This document shows, one piece after another, positions 10,493 to 19,887 of a stretch of DNA of 22,850 nucleotides. Below the pieces are notes generated by a model. That model worked only from the letters and a program-made list of their open reading frames with translations, was not told the DNA's origin and ran no database searches. How positions within the stretch are numbered: the stretch's first letter is position 1; every line of letters begins with the position of its first letter. The translations under genes and the position numbers were made by a program. Source of the stretch: Bordetella parapertussis (GTDB lineage: Bacteria; Pseudomonadota; Gammaproteobacteria; Burkholderiales; Burkholderiaceae_B); NCBI GenBank assembly GCA_945882005.1, contig CAMCWG010000012.1, forward strand, positions 1 through 22,850, written 5' to 3'.

Positions 10493-11380
10493 GTGGTTAC
10501 AAAACCTTCGCGACGTAGTTTTCTGACGGGACGCCGTACACCGGCGACACCGTGGGGCAATTTTTGTGCAAGGTTATCGCGCACCTGCCTTGGGAGTGTG
10601 CGGTGGGATGAAAGTCAGGATGCAATGCAGGCGTGGCTCGAGCCTGCGCGTGAGGGGGACCTCACGCATGCGTTTGCCTTGTGTCGTGAGTTTGGGGTTC
10701 AGTATTTACTTGCGAGCTCAGAGTTACGTGCCGATCAAGGTCGGGGTGTGCTTTGGGTGTCCCCGCAGGCCCCGTGGGCGGCCGTTGAGGCAGTGGACGC
10801 TCAGCAAACTATTTGGCGCGCAGACGCAGGTATTTTGTTGCGGACTCTTCAAGAGGTGGGTATTGCGTCGGTGGCGGATGCGGACTCCGAGCAAACCGTC
10901 GCGCAATGGGTGGCAGGTCGTAGCTGCGGTCAGTGGCCGACGGGGCAGTGCGACCTGAGCGATATCGTGCAGATGCAGGTGTTGTTGGCCGACGGCACGA
11001 CCGAGGTATTTGGTCCCTTTGGCGCCAGTGCGCAAGCCCCCTTAAAAAGTTTGGCGACACAGCGCATCATCCCAAAGCTCTTTGAGTTGGCACACAGTGG
11101 GTTAGCCGAACAGACTGTTGCGGGCGGGTCATGGCCCTTGCGTTTTAGATTAGATGCGCTGCGACCAGCGGCACCGCTTGAGCCGAACCTGGCGTGGCTA
11201 TTCCTCGGACATGGTGGGTCGCTTGGATGGGTGCAGACAGTTTGGTTCTCTTTGTCGGACGGCAGGGCGCGTCACTTTGCTAATGAATCGTCAGCCAAAT
11301 TGACGCAAATCGATCGCGACGTAAAGCAGATCCTTGATCCCTCAGGGGTATTCGGCTCTTTGCCGGTGCAAAGCGACTAA
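10493..11380 (+). CDS. FAD-binding oxidoreductase-like protein (degenerate PCMH fold)
   Basis: The order of segments follows the PCMH-type FAD domain of glycolate oxidase subunit GlcE and D-lactate dehydrogenase: a helix like DLTHAFALCREFGVQYLLAS, then a region ending ADAGILLRTLQEVGIAS, then CDLSDIVQMQVLLADGTTEV, and finally ILDPSGVFGSLP, which resembles the family's C-terminal DPxGxF. The usual glycine-rich FAD-phosphate loop (RGxGT type) and the GG segment before the ADG motif are not there, so FAD binding is doubtful. The N terminus carries SRRSFLTGRR, a twin-arginine-like motif but without a following hydrophobic stretch. The frame is open from a GTG at 10436, which would overlap the aminotransferase start; I took the GTG at 10493 (295 residues), with the start uncertain. 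It lies 39 bases before maeB. Enzymatic role unknown. Confidence 0.75.
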   Translation: MVTKPSRRSFLTGRRTPATPWGNFCARLSRTCLGSVRWDESQDAMQAWLEPAREGDLTHAFALCREFGVQYLLASSELRADQGRGVLWVSPQAPWAAVEAVDAQQTIWRADAGILLRTLQEVGIASVADADSEQTVAQWVAGRSCGQWPTGQCDLSDIVQMQVLLADGTTEVFGPFGASAQAPLKSLATQRIIPKLFELAHSGLAEQTVAGGSWPLRFRLDALRPAAPLEPNLAWLFLGHGGSLGWVQTVWFSLSDGRARHFANESSAKLTQIDRDVKQILDPSGVFGSLPVQSD

Positions 11381-11383
11381 AAT
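11378..11383 (+). promoter_or_regulatory. Possible -10 element for maeB
   Basis: TAAAAT, five of six matches to the sigma-70 -10 consensus, overlaps the stop codon of the upstream gene. It would start RNA about 30 bases before the maeB ATG at 11420. No clear -35 element is seen, so read-through from the upstream gene is also possible. Confidence 0.3.
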
Positions 11384-11419
11384 TAACTTCTCTTATTGAA
11401 CTTATTGGTGCTCTTCACT

Positions 11420-13735
11420 ATGGAAGAAACTTTTCGCAAAGCCGCGCTCGAATATCACGAGCAAGGTCGTCCCGGCAAAATTTCAATTGCCCCGACAAAA
11501 ATGCTGTCTAACCAGCGTGACCTGGCTTTGGCGTACTCACCTGGTGTGGCCGCCGCATGCGAAGAAATTGTGATTGATCCGGCGAATGCCTTTCGCTACA
11601 CCGCGCGTGGCAACCTCGTTGGTGTCATCACGAACGGAACGGCTGTGCTTGGCTTGGGTAATATTGGGCCGCTCGCCTCCAAACCAGTGATGGAAGGTAA
11701 GGCTGTTCTGTTTAAGAAGTTCGCAGGGATAGATGTGTTTGATATTGAAATCAACGAACAGGATCCCCTTAAGCTTGTCGAGATCATTGCGGGGCTCGAG
11801 CCAACCTTCGGTGGAATCAACCTTGAAGACATCAAGGCGCCCGAATGTTTTACGGTGGAGCGCAAATTGCGTGAGCGCATGCGTATACCGGTGTTCCATG
11901 ACGACCAGCATGGCACAGCGATTTGCGTATCGGCTGCATTCATCAATGGCTTGAAAGTTGTTGGTAAAGATATTGATAAAGTAAAAGTCGTTGTGTCTGG
12001 TGCAGGCGCTGCAGCACTGGCCTGCTTGGATCTGATGGTCGATCTTGGGCTTCCGCTCAAAAACATTTGGGTCTCAGACATCGAAGGCGTTGTGTACGAA
12101 GGTCGTACAGCCCTGATGGATCCTGATAAGCAGCGTTTTGCGCAAAAAACCGATGCACGTAAGCTGGCAGATATTATTTCTGGTGCCGATGTGTTTCTTG
12201 GTTTGTCAGCAGGAGGTGTGCTCAAGCCCGAGATGGTCAAGGCGATGGCCGCACGGCCACTGATTCTGGCGCTGGCCAATCCAAATCCAGAAATTCTTCC
12301 TTCCGACGCGTATGCCGTGCGCGACGATATTGTGATGGCAACGGGGCGCTCCGATTACCCCAATCAGGTCAACAACGTGTTGTGCTTTCCCTATATTTTT
12401 CGCGGGGCGCTGGATGTGGGTGCGACAACAATTACCCGCGACATGGAAAAGGCGGCAGTGGTTGCCATCGCTAAGCTTGCGCAAGAAGAGCAGAGCGAAG
12501 TCGTTGCCGCAGCGTACGGGCATTACGATGTGTCTTTCGGTCCGAACTCGTTTATTCCAAAGCCCTTTGATCCGCGCCTGATCGTGCGCATTGCGCCTGC
12601 TGTCGCAAAAGCAGCGATGGATGGTGGTGTCGCGACGCGCCCAATCGCCGATCTCGATGCCTACGTTGAGCAGCTTGAGCAGTTTGTGTATCGCTCGGGT
12701 GCTTTTATGCGTCCGTTGTTTGCTGCTGCCAAATCGCGTGTGCGCGAGGGTGGTCGCTCGCGCATCGTGTTTACTGAGGGCGAAGATGAGCGCGTCTTGC
12801 GCGCTGTTCAGGTAATTGTTGATGAGAAGCTCGCGAAGCCGATCCTTGTTGGTCGTCCTTCGGTGCTACAGGATCGCATCTCGAAGTTCGGGTTACGTTT
12901 GCGGCTCGGTGAAGACGTTGAGGTGACCAATCCAGAGTTTGATGATCGCTTCAATCAATACTGGACAGCCTATTGGGAAAAAATGTGCCGCAGTGGCGTG
13001 ACCAAAGAGATGGCTCGCGTCGAAATGCGTCGTCGTCTCACCTTGATCGGAGCGACGATGGTCAAGATGGGTGATGCAGACGGCATGATTTGCGGCACGG
13101 TTAGCGGCTATCACGACCACCTGAAATTTGTCGATGAGATGATCGGTAAGCGCCCAGGTGCGACGACCTATGCAGCGATGAATATTCTGTTGCTGCCAGA
13201 GCAGACGCTGGCGCTGGTCGACACGCATATCAATGATGATCCGACAGCTGAGCAAATCGCAGAGTTCACGATTGCGGCCGCCGATCAAATGCGGCGGTTA
13301 AATTTGACGCCTAAAGCGGCGTTGCTTTCCCGTTCGAATTTTGGGTCGGGTAGCTCTGCCTCAGGGAGCAAAATGCAAAAGGCACTCGAAATTATTCGAG
13401 CTAAAGCGCCTGAGCTAGAAGTTGATGGCGAAATGCATGGTGATTGTGCCTTGAGCGAAGCGCTGCGCTTGCGGATCTTGCCCTCATCAACATTGAAGGG
13501 TGCAGCGAACTTGCTGGTATGCCCGAATGTGGATTCTGGCAACATCGCTTACAACTTGCTGAAGACGGCCGCAGGCGGGAACGTTGCTGTCGGCCCCTTC
13601 TTGTTGGGTGCCAATGCGCCGGTTCATATCTTGACCACGAGTGCAACGGTTCGGCGTATCGTCAATATGACAGCGCTTACTGTCGTTGAGGCAAACGATC
13701 CTCGGCATAGTGCGATGCAAGCTAAGTTGCTGTAA
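11420..13735 (+). CDS. maeB: NADP-dependent malic enzyme, MaeB type with phosphotransacetylase-like domain
   Basis: MaeB converts malate to pyruvate and CO2 with reduction of NADP, linking the TCA cycle to gluconeogenesis and NADPH supply. The 771-residue length is that of the hybrid family. Domain 1 (about 1-425) is the malic enzyme: [19 protein letters not shown] near the start, [25 protein letters not shown], and the nucleotide-binding SGAGAAALA near 193-201. Domain 2 (about 430-771) resembles phosphate acetyltransferase ([18 protein letters not shown] and onward); in this family it is regulatory, sensing acetyl-CoA, rather than catalytic. I chose ATG 11420 because [16 protein letters not shown] aligns with the known start; a TTG eight codons upstream is less likely. 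The ribosome binding site is weak. A strong inverted repeat follows the stop. Confidence 0.97.
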   Translation: MEETFRKAALEYHEQGRPGKISIAPTKMLSNQRDLALAYSPGVAAACEEIVIDPANAFRYTARGNLVGVITNGTAVLGLGNIGPLASKPVMEGKAVLFKKFAGIDVFDIEINEQDPLKLVEIIAGLEPTFGGINLEDIKAPECFTVERKLRERMRIPVFHDDQHGTAICVSAAFINGLKVVGKDIDKVKVVVSGAGAAALACLDLMVDLGLPLKNIWVSDIEGVVYEGRTALMDPDKQRFAQKTDARKLADIISGADVFLGLSAGGVLKPEMVKAMAARPLILALANPNPEILPSDAYAVRDDIVMATGRSDYPNQVNNVLCFPYIFRGALDVGATTITRDMEKAAVVAIAKLAQEEQSEVVAAAYGHYDVSFGPNSFIPKPFDPRLIVRIAPAVAKAAMDGGVATRPIADLDAYVEQLEQFVYRSGAFMRPLFAAAKSRVREGGRSRIVFTEGEDERVLRAVQVIVDEKLAKPILVGRPSVLQDRISKFGLRLRLGEDVEVTNPEFDDRFNQYWTAYWEKMCRSGVTKEMARVEMRRRLTLIGATMVKMGDADGMICGTVSGYHDHLKFVDEMIGKRPGATTYAAMNILLLPEQTLALVDTHINDDPTAEQIAEFTIAAADQMRRLNLTPKAALLSRSNFGSGSSASGSKMQKALEIIRAKAPELEVDGEMHGDCALSEALRLRILPSSTLKGAANLLVCPNVDSGNIAYNLLKTAAGGNVAVGPFLLGANAPVHILTTSATVRRIVNMTALTVVEANDPRHSAMQAKLL

Positions 13736-13758
13736 TCAAAAGAAAATACCCGCGTATC

Positions 13759-13791
13759 ACGCCCACCGATGTGTTGAATATCGGTGGGCGT
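13759..13791 (+). terminator. Inverted repeat after maeB, probable terminator
   Basis: A perfect 12-bp inverted repeat (ACGCCCACCGAT / ATCGGTGGGCGT) with a 9-base loop begins 24 bases after the maeB stop. The T-run does not follow directly: seven Ts occur about 18 bases later. It could end maeB transcription or protect its 3' end. A-rich sequence lies on the left side, so some activity on the other strand is possible. Confidence 0.6.
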
Positions 13792-13816
13792 AATGCTTTG
13801 CATCATCGATTTTTTT

Positions 13817-13848
13817 GCCCTTCTTATAAATTCTTATAAAGAAAGGGC
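13817..13848. repeat. AT-rich palindrome with a tandem 10-bp repeat upstream of the barstar-like gene
   Basis: The decamer TTCTTATAAA occurs twice in a row at 13821-13840. It sits inside a larger imperfect palindrome whose outer arms are GCCCTT and AAGGGC and whose inner arms are TTATAA, with two single-base bulges and the loop ATTC. It lies 65 bases before the barstar-family start at 13913 and after the maeB inverted repeat. It could be a protein-binding operator, part of the barstar gene's promoter, or a second weak terminator; the sequence does not decide. Confidence 0.55.
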
Positions 13849-13912
13849 TTTAGCTACTTCCAAACTGGCCACTGTCGAGTTATTGTCCTAACCTATTCAA
13901 GGAGCCATGTGT

Positions 13913-14380
13913 ATGGGTAAGGCGGTTGATCCAGCATTGCGTCAGCTGTTAAAGCGCGGGGGGGACTTCGATCCTCTGACCGGGCTCGACCTGGTGGAGA
14001 CTGCAGCCAAAGAGCAGGGTCTCACTTGGTGCGTAGCGGATTGCGACAAGGCGCGCAGCCGCTCAGCCGTGTTTCGTGCCATCGTCAAGGCCGTGGACTA
14101 CCCCCAGTTTTTTGGCAGTGATTTCGATGGGCTGTTTGATTGCTTGCGCGATACGTTGCAGGATCAAAAAGATGGTGGGCTCGTGCTTGTGCTTGATCGC
14201 CTGCACTCAGCAGATCCAGCGATCGTGTTGGATGGCCATCAATTTCTGCAGGTGCTGAACGATACCGTGTCTTATGCGCGTGAAAACGGCATGGTCTTCA
14301 TTTATGGTATCCATCACGCAGGTAAGCATGCAGATGACAAGCCGGGCGTGGTCCACAACTGGAGTGACGAGCCAAGTTAA
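13913..14380 (+). CDS. Barstar-family protein without an adjacent nuclease
   Basis: A 155-residue cytoplasmic protein. The central part AIVKAVDYPQFFGSDFDGLF, followed by DCLRDTL, matches the barstar signature (a Pro-x-Phe/Tyr-Phe-Gly turn, then Asp-Gly-Leu and Asp-Cys-Leu), the helix that plugs the active site of barnase-type ribonucleases in characterised members. It is longer than classical barstar (about 90), with roughly 50 extra residues before the core and a C-terminal tail. No ribonuclease gene is nearby, so an immunity role is not supported by context. The first ATG at 13907 is only two bases from AAGGAG; the second, at 13913, is eight bases away and is preferred. It is convergent with rsmE, nine bases away. 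Family membership is likely, function unknown. Confidence 0.85.
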   Translation: MGKAVDPALRQLLKRGGDFDPLTGLDLVETAAKEQGLTWCVADCDKARSRSAVFRAIVKAVDYPQFFGSDFDGLFDCLRDTLQDQKDGGLVLVLDRLHSADPAIVLDGHQFLQVLNDTVSYARENGMVFIYGIHHAGKHADDKPGVVHNWSDEPS

Positions 14381-14389
14381 GGCCTCGCA

Positions 14390-15124
14390 CTACCAGCCGA
14401 GTAAGGCGGTTGTCGCCGCAGCCAGCGCGAGCCCAGCGGTTTCGCTGCGCAAGACCCGAGCGCCGAAGCGCACGCTCTTGACTTGCTGGCGTTGAGTCAT
14501 CGCAAGTTCCTCGGTGCTCCAACCGCCTTCTGGTCCGATTAGGAAACTAATCCCAGAATTTAAAGTTTCCGGCTGCGTTTGTAACGCCGCGCTCAAGTCA
14601 CCTTGCGCTGCAGGATCGCACAGTAGTGTTAAACCTAAATTTTTTTGAGTGAGCGTTTGTTCCAAGCTTTGGGGCGGCAGTACTTCCATCAAGCGGTTAC
14701 GGCCGCATTGTTCAGAGGCGGCAATGACAATCCCTTGCCAATGCAACAGTCGCTTGATTAGGCGATCGCCTGTGAGCTTGAGCACGCTGCGGTGCGCAGC
14801 AATCGGGATGATCCGTCGGACACCGAGTTCGACCGCCTTTTCTATGACCCAGTCCATTTTGTCACCTGAGGGCAGTCCTTGGATGAGGGTCAGGCCACCC
14901 AAAAGCTCAACTTCCCTTTGGATGTGATTCCCAAGCTTTACTTGGGCTATCTTTCCGTCGAACTCAAGTACTCCGCTGATTTCACCGCCTCGACCGTCAA
15001 ACAGCACGATTTCACAGCCTGCCGCTAAACGACGCACTCTGACATGATGCGCAACCGTCGCCGGAAGTGCGAGGGTTTTATTGCCGGAAATCGGGTCCTG
15101 GCAGTAAAAGCGTGGTGCTGTCAT
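14390..15124 (-). CDS. rsmE: 16S rRNA (uracil-1498-N3)-methyltransferase
   Basis: RsmE methylates U1498 of 16S rRNA in the assembled small subunit, using S-adenosylmethionine. The 244-residue product is of family length: an N-terminal PUA-like part (HHVRVRRLAAGCEIVLFDGRG, about 27-47) and a SPOUT knotted domain. The diagnostic knot motifs are GPEGGWSTEEL near 195-205 and VLRSETAGLALAAAT near 224-238. I chose ATG 15124; a TTG one codon earlier is open but unlikely. It is divergent from tkt (103 bases apart) and convergent with the barstar-like gene. Confidence 0.96.
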   Translation of the reverse strand: MTAPRFYCQDPISGNKTLALPATVAHHVRVRRLAAGCEIVLFDGRGGEISGVLEFDGKIAQVKLGNHIQREVELLGGLTLIQGLPSGDKMDWVIEKAVELGVRRIIPIAAHRSVLKLTGDRLIKRLLHWQGIVIAASEQCGRNRLMEVLPPQSLEQTLTQKNLGLTLLCDPAAQGDLSAALQTQPETLNSGISFLIGPEGGWSTEELAMTQRQQVKSVRFGARVLRSETAGLALAAATTALLGW

Positions 15125-15227
15125 CAAGGCGACTCGGTCTGGGGGTAAGGGGATATACGGGTGCTAAACTCTTGCGTTTTGTAACCCATTTTTCGATCCT
15201 GCGGCCGTCTGGTCAGGGACACATCGC

Positions 15228-17273
15228 ATGAGCCAATCCAACCATACCCCCGTCAAACTGGCCGACGCTATCCGCGCACTGGCTATGGATGCTGTCCAGC
15301 AAGCGAACTCGGGTCATCCGGGTGCCCCAATGGGAATGGCAGAAATGGCGCAGGCGCTGTTCACACGCCACTTACAACACAATCCGGCTGATCCTGCCTG
15401 GGCAAACCGCGATCGCTTCGTATTGTCCAATGGCCACGGTTCCATGCTGCTGTACGCACTGCTGCATCTGACGGGCTATGACTTGCCCATGGAAGAGCTG
15501 CGCAAGTTTCGGCAATTGCACTCTAAAACACCTGGGCACCCTGAAGTTGGCATCACGCCCGGGGTTGAAACGACGACAGGTCCGTTGGGACAAGGTTTGG
15601 CAAACGCAGTGGGGATGGCCCTGACAGAGGCTTTGCTTGCTGCAGAATTCAATCGCCCAGATCATACGATCGTGGATCACCACACTTACGCCTTTGTAGG
15701 TGATGGCTGTCTGATGGAAGGCATCTCACACGAGGTGTGTTCGCTTGCGGGCACCTTGCGGTTGTCTAAGTTAATTGTTCTCTACGACGACAATGGCATC
15801 TCCATTGATGGAAAGGTAGAAAACTGGTTTGCCGACGATACCGCCAAGCGCTTTGAGGGTTATGGCTGGAATATTGTGCGCGTCGCAAACGGCCATGACG
15901 TAGACGCTGTGGATCAAGCACTTAAGCAAGCCCAACAGTTGGGTAAGCAAAACGTGCGTCCAACACTCGTGATTTGTCGCACTGTGATTGGTAAGGGCGC
16001 GCCGAACGTGGCGGGCACCGATAAGGTCCACGGGGCACCACTCGGCGCTGATGAAATCGCAGCAACACGCGCCGCGATTGGTTGGCCGCATGCACCTTTT
16101 GAAATCCCAGAGTCGGTTTACAAAGGTTGGGATCAGCGAGCTGCTGGGGCGCAGTCTCAGTCGGTCTGGCAGAAGTCCTTTGATGCGTACGCCACGAAAT
16201 ATCCTGAACAAGCAGAGCAGTTCATGCGCCGTATGCGCGGTGAGCTTCCGGCAGGGTTCTCGGACGCTGCACAGAAGTTGCTTGCAGCGACTAACGAGAA
16301 AGCTGAAACGATTGCGTCGCGCAAAGCTTCGCAATTGGCTATTACGGCATTGGTTGAACTGTTGCCAGAGATGTTGGGCGGCTCAGCCGATCTGACAGGC
16401 TCAAACTTTACGGACTGGAAAGGTGCTGTGCCCGTTCGCGCGACCTCCCAAGGTGTTCAGTTCGGTCGTCACATAAACTACGGCGTACGTGAATTCGGCA
16501 TGGCTGCAATCATGAATGGTATGGCTTTGCACGGTGGTTACTTGCCGTTTGGTGGAACGTTCCTGACCTTCTCTGATTACTCGCGCAACGCCTTGCGTAT
16601 GGCTGCGTTGATGAAGCAACGCGTGGTGCACGTGTTCACGCATGATTCGATTGGCTTGGGCGAAGACGGTCCGACGCACCAGTCGGTTGAGCACGCCAGC
16701 AGCTTGCGTTTGATTCCTAATCTGTCTGTCTGGCGCCCGTGTGATACGGTCGAGACTACAGCTGCCTGGTTGGCTGCAGTGGGCCGCCCATCAAGTATTG
16801 GCATGGATGCGCATGCAGGTGGTCCGACTGCGCTCTTGCTGTCGCGCCAAAACTTGCCTTTCGTTGCACGCAATGCTGAAACGCTTAAGAATGTGGCGCG
16901 AGGTGGGTACGTGTTGCAAGACGCTAAAGATGCACGTGCGGCGATTATCGCAACCGGATCTGAAGTGGCCATTGCGATTGAGGCACAAAAATTATTAGCC
17001 GAGCAAGGGGTTGCGGTACGCGTGGTATCGATGCCCAGCACGGATACCTTCGATCACCAGGACGCTACGTGGCGCGCCTCGGTATTGCCTAAAGGCATGC
17101 CGCGTGTCGCCGTTGAAGCAGGCGTGACTGCGTTCTGGCATAAGTATGTTGGTCTGGATGGCGCAGTGGTGGGAATTGATACGTACGGCGAGTCTGCACC
17201 CGCAGGAGCATTATTTAAACATTTTGGTCTGACCGCCGAGAAAGTTGCAGAAGCGGTCAAGCGCATTCTCTAA
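15228..17273 (+). CDS. tkt: Transketolase
   Basis: Transketolase moves two-carbon units between sugar phosphates in the pentose phosphate pathway, using thiamine diphosphate and a divalent metal. The 681-residue length fits. Seen: [19 protein letters not shown] near 27-45, HSKTPGHPE near 99-107, the thiamine-diphosphate motif [18 protein letters not shown] near 162-179 with DDNGISIDG just after, and the pyrimidine-domain segment [14 protein letters not shown] near 475-488. AGGGA precedes the ATG at 15228. The 103-base divergent space to rsmE holds TAAACT at 15165-15170, a possible -10 without a good -35. It heads tkt-gap-pgk; 41 bases separate it from gap. Confidence 0.98.
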   Translation: MSQSNHTPVKLADAIRALAMDAVQQANSGHPGAPMGMAEMAQALFTRHLQHNPADPAWANRDRFVLSNGHGSMLLYALLHLTGYDLPMEELRKFRQLHSKTPGHPEVGITPGVETTTGPLGQGLANAVGMALTEALLAAEFNRPDHTIVDHHTYAFVGDGCLMEGISHEVCSLAGTLRLSKLIVLYDDNGISIDGKVENWFADDTAKRFEGYGWNIVRVANGHDVDAVDQALKQAQQLGKQNVRPTLVICRTVIGKGAPNVAGTDKVHGAPLGADEIAATRAAIGWPHAPFEIPESVYKGWDQRAAGAQSQSVWQKSFDAYATKYPEQAEQFMRRMRGELPAGFSDAAQKLLAATNEKAETIASRKASQLAITALVELLPEMLGGSADLTGSNFTDWKGAVPVRATSQGVQFGRHINYGVREFGMAAIMNGMALHGGYLPFGGTFLTFSDYSRNALRMAALMKQRVVHVFTHDSIGLGEDGPTHQSVEHASSLRLIPNLSVWRPCDTVETTAAWLAAVGRPSSIGMDAHAGGPTALLLSRQNLPFVARNAETLKNVARGGYVLQDAKDARAAIIATGSEVAIAIEAQKLLAEQGVAVRVVSMPSTDTFDHQDATWRASVLPKGMPRVAVEAGVTAFWHKYVGLDGAVVGIDTYGESAPAGALFKHFGLTAEKVAEAVKRIL

Positions 17274-17314
17274 GCGCACGTTATATAAACTTTAAATAAA
17301 CAAGGAGTGGTTCC

Positions 17315-18328
17315 ATGACGATTCGTGTTGCTATTAACGGTTATGGTCGTATCGGTCGTAACATTCTGCGTGCCCATTACGAAGGCGGAAAAAAACATGA
17401 CATTCAAATCGTAGCCATTAACGATTTGGGCGACCCTAAGACGAATGCGCACCTCACACAGTACGACACTGCCCACGGTCGTTTTCCTGGAACAGTCGGC
17501 GTTGAGGGCGAGTACATGGTTGTGAACGGCGACAAGATTCGCGTGTTGGCCAACCGTAATCCTGCTGAGTTGCCCTGGGGCGAACTCAAAGTTGATGTCG
17601 TGCTCGAATGCACGGGCTTCTTTACAAGCAAAGAAAAAGCATCGGCCCACCTTAAAGGTGGCGCCAAGAAAGTAATCATCTCGGCACCTGGCGGCAAAGA
17701 CGTTGATGCGACGATTGTGTATGGGGTGAACCAGGACGTGCTCAAGAGCGAGCACACCGTGATTTCCAATGCTTCGTGCACAACGAACTGTTTGGCACCA
17801 CTGGTTAAGCCTCTGCACGAGAAGTTGGGTGTTGTGACGGGTCTGATGACAACGATTCACGCCTACACCAACGACCAAGTGTTGACAGACGTCTATCACG
17901 AAGATCTGCGTCGCGCGCGCTCGGCAACAATGAGCATGATTCCTACCAAGACGGGTGCTGCTGCTGCCGTTGGTTTGGTACTGCCTGAACTGAATGGCAA
18001 GCTCGATGGTTTTGCAATGCGTGTTCCGACCATCAACGTGTCGATCGTTGATCTGACCTTTATCGCTAAGCGCGAAACGACCGTGGACGAAGTCAACGAC
18101 ATCCTGAAAGCAGCCGCTGCATCGGGTCCGCTCAAAGGAATCCTGACCTACAACACTGAGCAACTCGTATCAGTGGACTTCAACCACAATCCTGCTTCGA
18201 GCAACTTCGATGCAACGTTGACTAAGGTGTCTGGCACCCTGGTGAAAGTGAACTCGTGGTACGACAACGAGTGGGGCTTTAGCAACCGTATGCTCGACAC
18301 CACTGTGGCGTTAATGGCAGCGAAGTAA
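17315..18328 (+). CDS. gap: Glyceraldehyde-3-phosphate dehydrogenase, type I
   Basis: This cytoplasmic enzyme oxidises glyceraldehyde-3-phosphate to 1,3-bisphosphoglycerate with NAD. The 337-residue product carries INGYGRIGR (Rossmann turn, 7-15), AINDLGD near 34-40 (the Asp favours NAD over NADP), the active-site SNASCTTNC with Cys 155, and His 182 in [20 protein letters not shown] near the C terminus is also typical. AAGGAG stands at a good distance before ATG 17315, the strongest ribosome binding site in this run, in keeping with high expression. The product of this enzyme is the substrate of Pgk, encoded 8 bases downstream. A 297-residue open frame lies antisense to this gene but is a shadow. 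Confidence 0.98.
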   Translation: MTIRVAINGYGRIGRNILRAHYEGGKKHDIQIVAINDLGDPKTNAHLTQYDTAHGRFPGTVGVEGEYMVVNGDKIRVLANRNPAELPWGELKVDVVLECTGFFTSKEKASAHLKGGAKKVIISAPGGKDVDATIVYGVNQDVLKSEHTVISNASCTTNCLAPLVKPLHEKLGVVTGLMTTIHAYTNDQVLTDVYHEDLRRARSATMSMIPTKTGAAAAVGLVLPELNGKLDGFAMRVPTINVSIVDLTFIAKRETTVDEVNDILKAAAASGPLKGILTYNTEQLVSVDFNHNPASSNFDATLTKVSGTLVKVNSWYDNEWGFSNRMLDTTVALMAAK

Positions 18329-18336
18329 ATCAGACG

Positions 18337-19533
18337 ATGACGACTGTTCAAACCCTTTCTGCCCTGGCTCAGTCGGGCAAACTCTCCGGCAAGCGGGTGT
18401 TTATTCGCGCCGATTTGAATGTTCCGTTTGATGATGCAGGCCACATCACCGAAGACACGCGTATTCGTGCCTCGGTGCCCGGCATTCGCTTGGCACTTGA
18501 CGCCGGCGCTGCGGTGATGGTGACCTCACATCTCGGACGTCCAACTGAGGGCACACTGACAGCTGAAGATTCCTTGGCGCCTATCGCCAAGCGACTCTCC
18601 GAGCTGCTCGGCATGCCCGTGAGTTTGGTGCAGAATTGGGTTGACGGTGTCCAGGTGTCCCCAGGACAAGTCGTCTTGCTTGAAAATTGTCGGGTCAACA
18701 AGGGTGAAAAGAAAAACGATCCCGAGTTGTCCAAGAAAATGGCTGCGCTGTGTGACGTGTACGTCAACGACGCTTTCGGCACTGCGCATCGCGCAGAGGC
18801 AACGACGCATGGTATGGCACAGTTCGCCACAATCGCCTGTGCCGGCCCGCTGCTGCAGGCAGAGCTCGAGGCCCTTGGCCGTGCTTTGCTTGCACCCAAA
18901 CGCCCGCTGGTGGCGATCGTGGGTGGTTCAAAGGTTTCAACCAAACTGTCGATCTTGCAGTCGTTGGCTGACAAGGTTGATCAGTTGATCGTAGGCGGTG
19001 GTATCGCCAATACGTTTATGTTGGCAGCTGGCTTGCCGATTGGTAAATCGTTGGCCGAACCTGACCAAATCGATCAGGCGCGTGCGGTGATGCAAAAGAT
19101 GCAGGCGCGTGGCGCTGCGGTGCCAATCCCAGTTGATGTGGTCTGCGCGACTGAGTTTTCAGCCCAGGCGAAAGCCACAGTGAAGGCTGCCAAAGACGTG
19201 GCCGCTGATGATTTGATTTTGGATATTGGCCCGCAGACTTCTGCTCAGCTGGCTGATATTTTGAAAAACGCCGGCACGATCGTTTGGAATGGTCCGGTTG
19301 GCGTGTTCGAGTTTGAACAATTCGCGCAGGGAACAGAGTCCTTGTCCCGTGCGATTGCAAGTTCAGCCGGTTTCTCTATCGCGGGCGGTGGTGACACGCT
19401 TGCTGCGATCGCGAAGTTTGGTATCACCGACAAAGTTGGCTATATCTCGACAGGGGGCGGTGCCTTCCTCGAGTTCCTCGAAGGCAAAACGTTGCCCGCT
19501 GTGGATATTTTGCAAAAGCGGGCTTTAGACTAG
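18337..19533 (+). CDS. pgk: Phosphoglycerate kinase
   Basis: Pgk interconverts 1,3-bisphosphoglycerate plus ADP with 3-phosphoglycerate plus ATP. The 398-residue length is normal. Seen: [13 protein letters not shown] near 20-32 (substrate Arg and Asp), [10 protein letters not shown] near 64-73, [38 protein letters not shown], and the nucleotide-side GPVGVFEFE and GGGDTLAA motifs. It starts 8 bases after gap with only a weak ribosome binding site, suggesting it depends on coupled translation from gap. The next gene is a convergent cupin 19 bases away, so the run ends here; no pyruvate kinase gene follows. Confidence 0.98.
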   Translation: MTTVQTLSALAQSGKLSGKRVFIRADLNVPFDDAGHITEDTRIRASVPGIRLALDAGAAVMVTSHLGRPTEGTLTAEDSLAPIAKRLSELLGMPVSLVQNWVDGVQVSPGQVVLLENCRVNKGEKKNDPELSKKMAALCDVYVNDAFGTAHRAEATTHGMAQFATIACAGPLLQAELEALGRALLAPKRPLVAIVGGSKVSTKLSILQSLADKVDQLIVGGGIANTFMLAAGLPIGKSLAEPDQIDQARAVMQKMQARGAAVPIPVDVVCATEFSAQAKATVKAAKDVAADDLILDIGPQTSAQLADILKNAGTIVWNGPVGVFEFEQFAQGTESLSRAIASSAGFSIAGGGDTLAAIAKFGITDKVGYISTGGGAFLEFLEGKTLPAVDILQKRALD

Positions 19534-19552
19534 AGTTTTGCTGGGCCTGGCG

Positions 19553-19882
19553 CTAATCAACAATAAAGAGCGTCGCACCAGTCTCGGTTGAGGACTGGTG
19601 CGGCTCAGCCGCGTCCGCAACCTGATAGCTCATGCCTGGCGTTAAATCGAACGTTCTGCCGTCTTTTAGGACGGTATGGAGCGAGCCGCTCATGCAAAGC
19701 AGGATGTGTCCTTTTTCGCACCAGTGGTCGGCTAAATAGCCCGGCGTGTATTCGACCATCCGAACCCGGATGGTGCCGAATTGCCGCGTGCGCCAAAAGG
19801 CTTTGCCTGTGGTACCCGCATGCTCTGTGGCCGAAACCTCTGACCAATCGGTTGTGCCAAACGGAATATTGTCGATTTTCAT
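19553..19882 (-). CDS. Small cupin-fold protein (DHCW-motif type)
   Basis: A 109-residue single-domain cupin. Seen: MVEYTPGYLADHWCEKGHIL near 42-61, containing the DHWC motif that characterises a small conserved cupin group, then LLCMSGSLHTVLKDGR (cupin motif 1 to turn) and GMSYQVADAAEPHQSSTETGA (motif 2 with His), ending in LFIVD. The His and Glu residues could hold a metal, but the substrate is unknown. No good ribosome binding site stands before ATG 19882. It is convergent with pgk and divergent from cbpA, whose likely heat-shock promoter lies six bases from this start codon, so the two may affect each other. Confidence 0.88.
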   Translation of the reverse strand: MKIDNIPFGTTDWSEVSATEHAGTTGKAFWRTRQFGTIRVRMVEYTPGYLADHWCEKGHILLCMSGSLHTVLKDGRTFDLTPGMSYQVADAAEPHQSSTETGATLFIVD

Positions 19883-19887
19883 AAAAG

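Noticed and set aside
11596..12279. A 227-codon open frame antisense to maeB
   Set aside because: Opposite a conserved catalytic domain, Ser/Ala/Arg-rich low-information protein, no ribosome binding site or family features.
13907..13912. First ATG (13907) of the barstar-like gene
   Set aside because: It is only two bases from AAGGAG; the ATG at 13913 has normal spacing.
15771..16334. A 187-codon open frame antisense to tkt
   Set aside because: Shadow of the thiamine-diphosphate domain coding sequence; no domain recognised.
17274..17314. AT-rich stretch between tkt and gap as a promoter for gap
   Set aside because: TATAAA is present but no -35 hexamer is found at proper distance, so co-transcription with tkt is the simpler reading.
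17270..18163. A 297-codon open frame antisense to gap
   Set aside because: It lies wholly opposite a strongly conserved gene, is rich in Cys, His and Arg as expected of a shadow of biased codons, and shows no domain I recognise.
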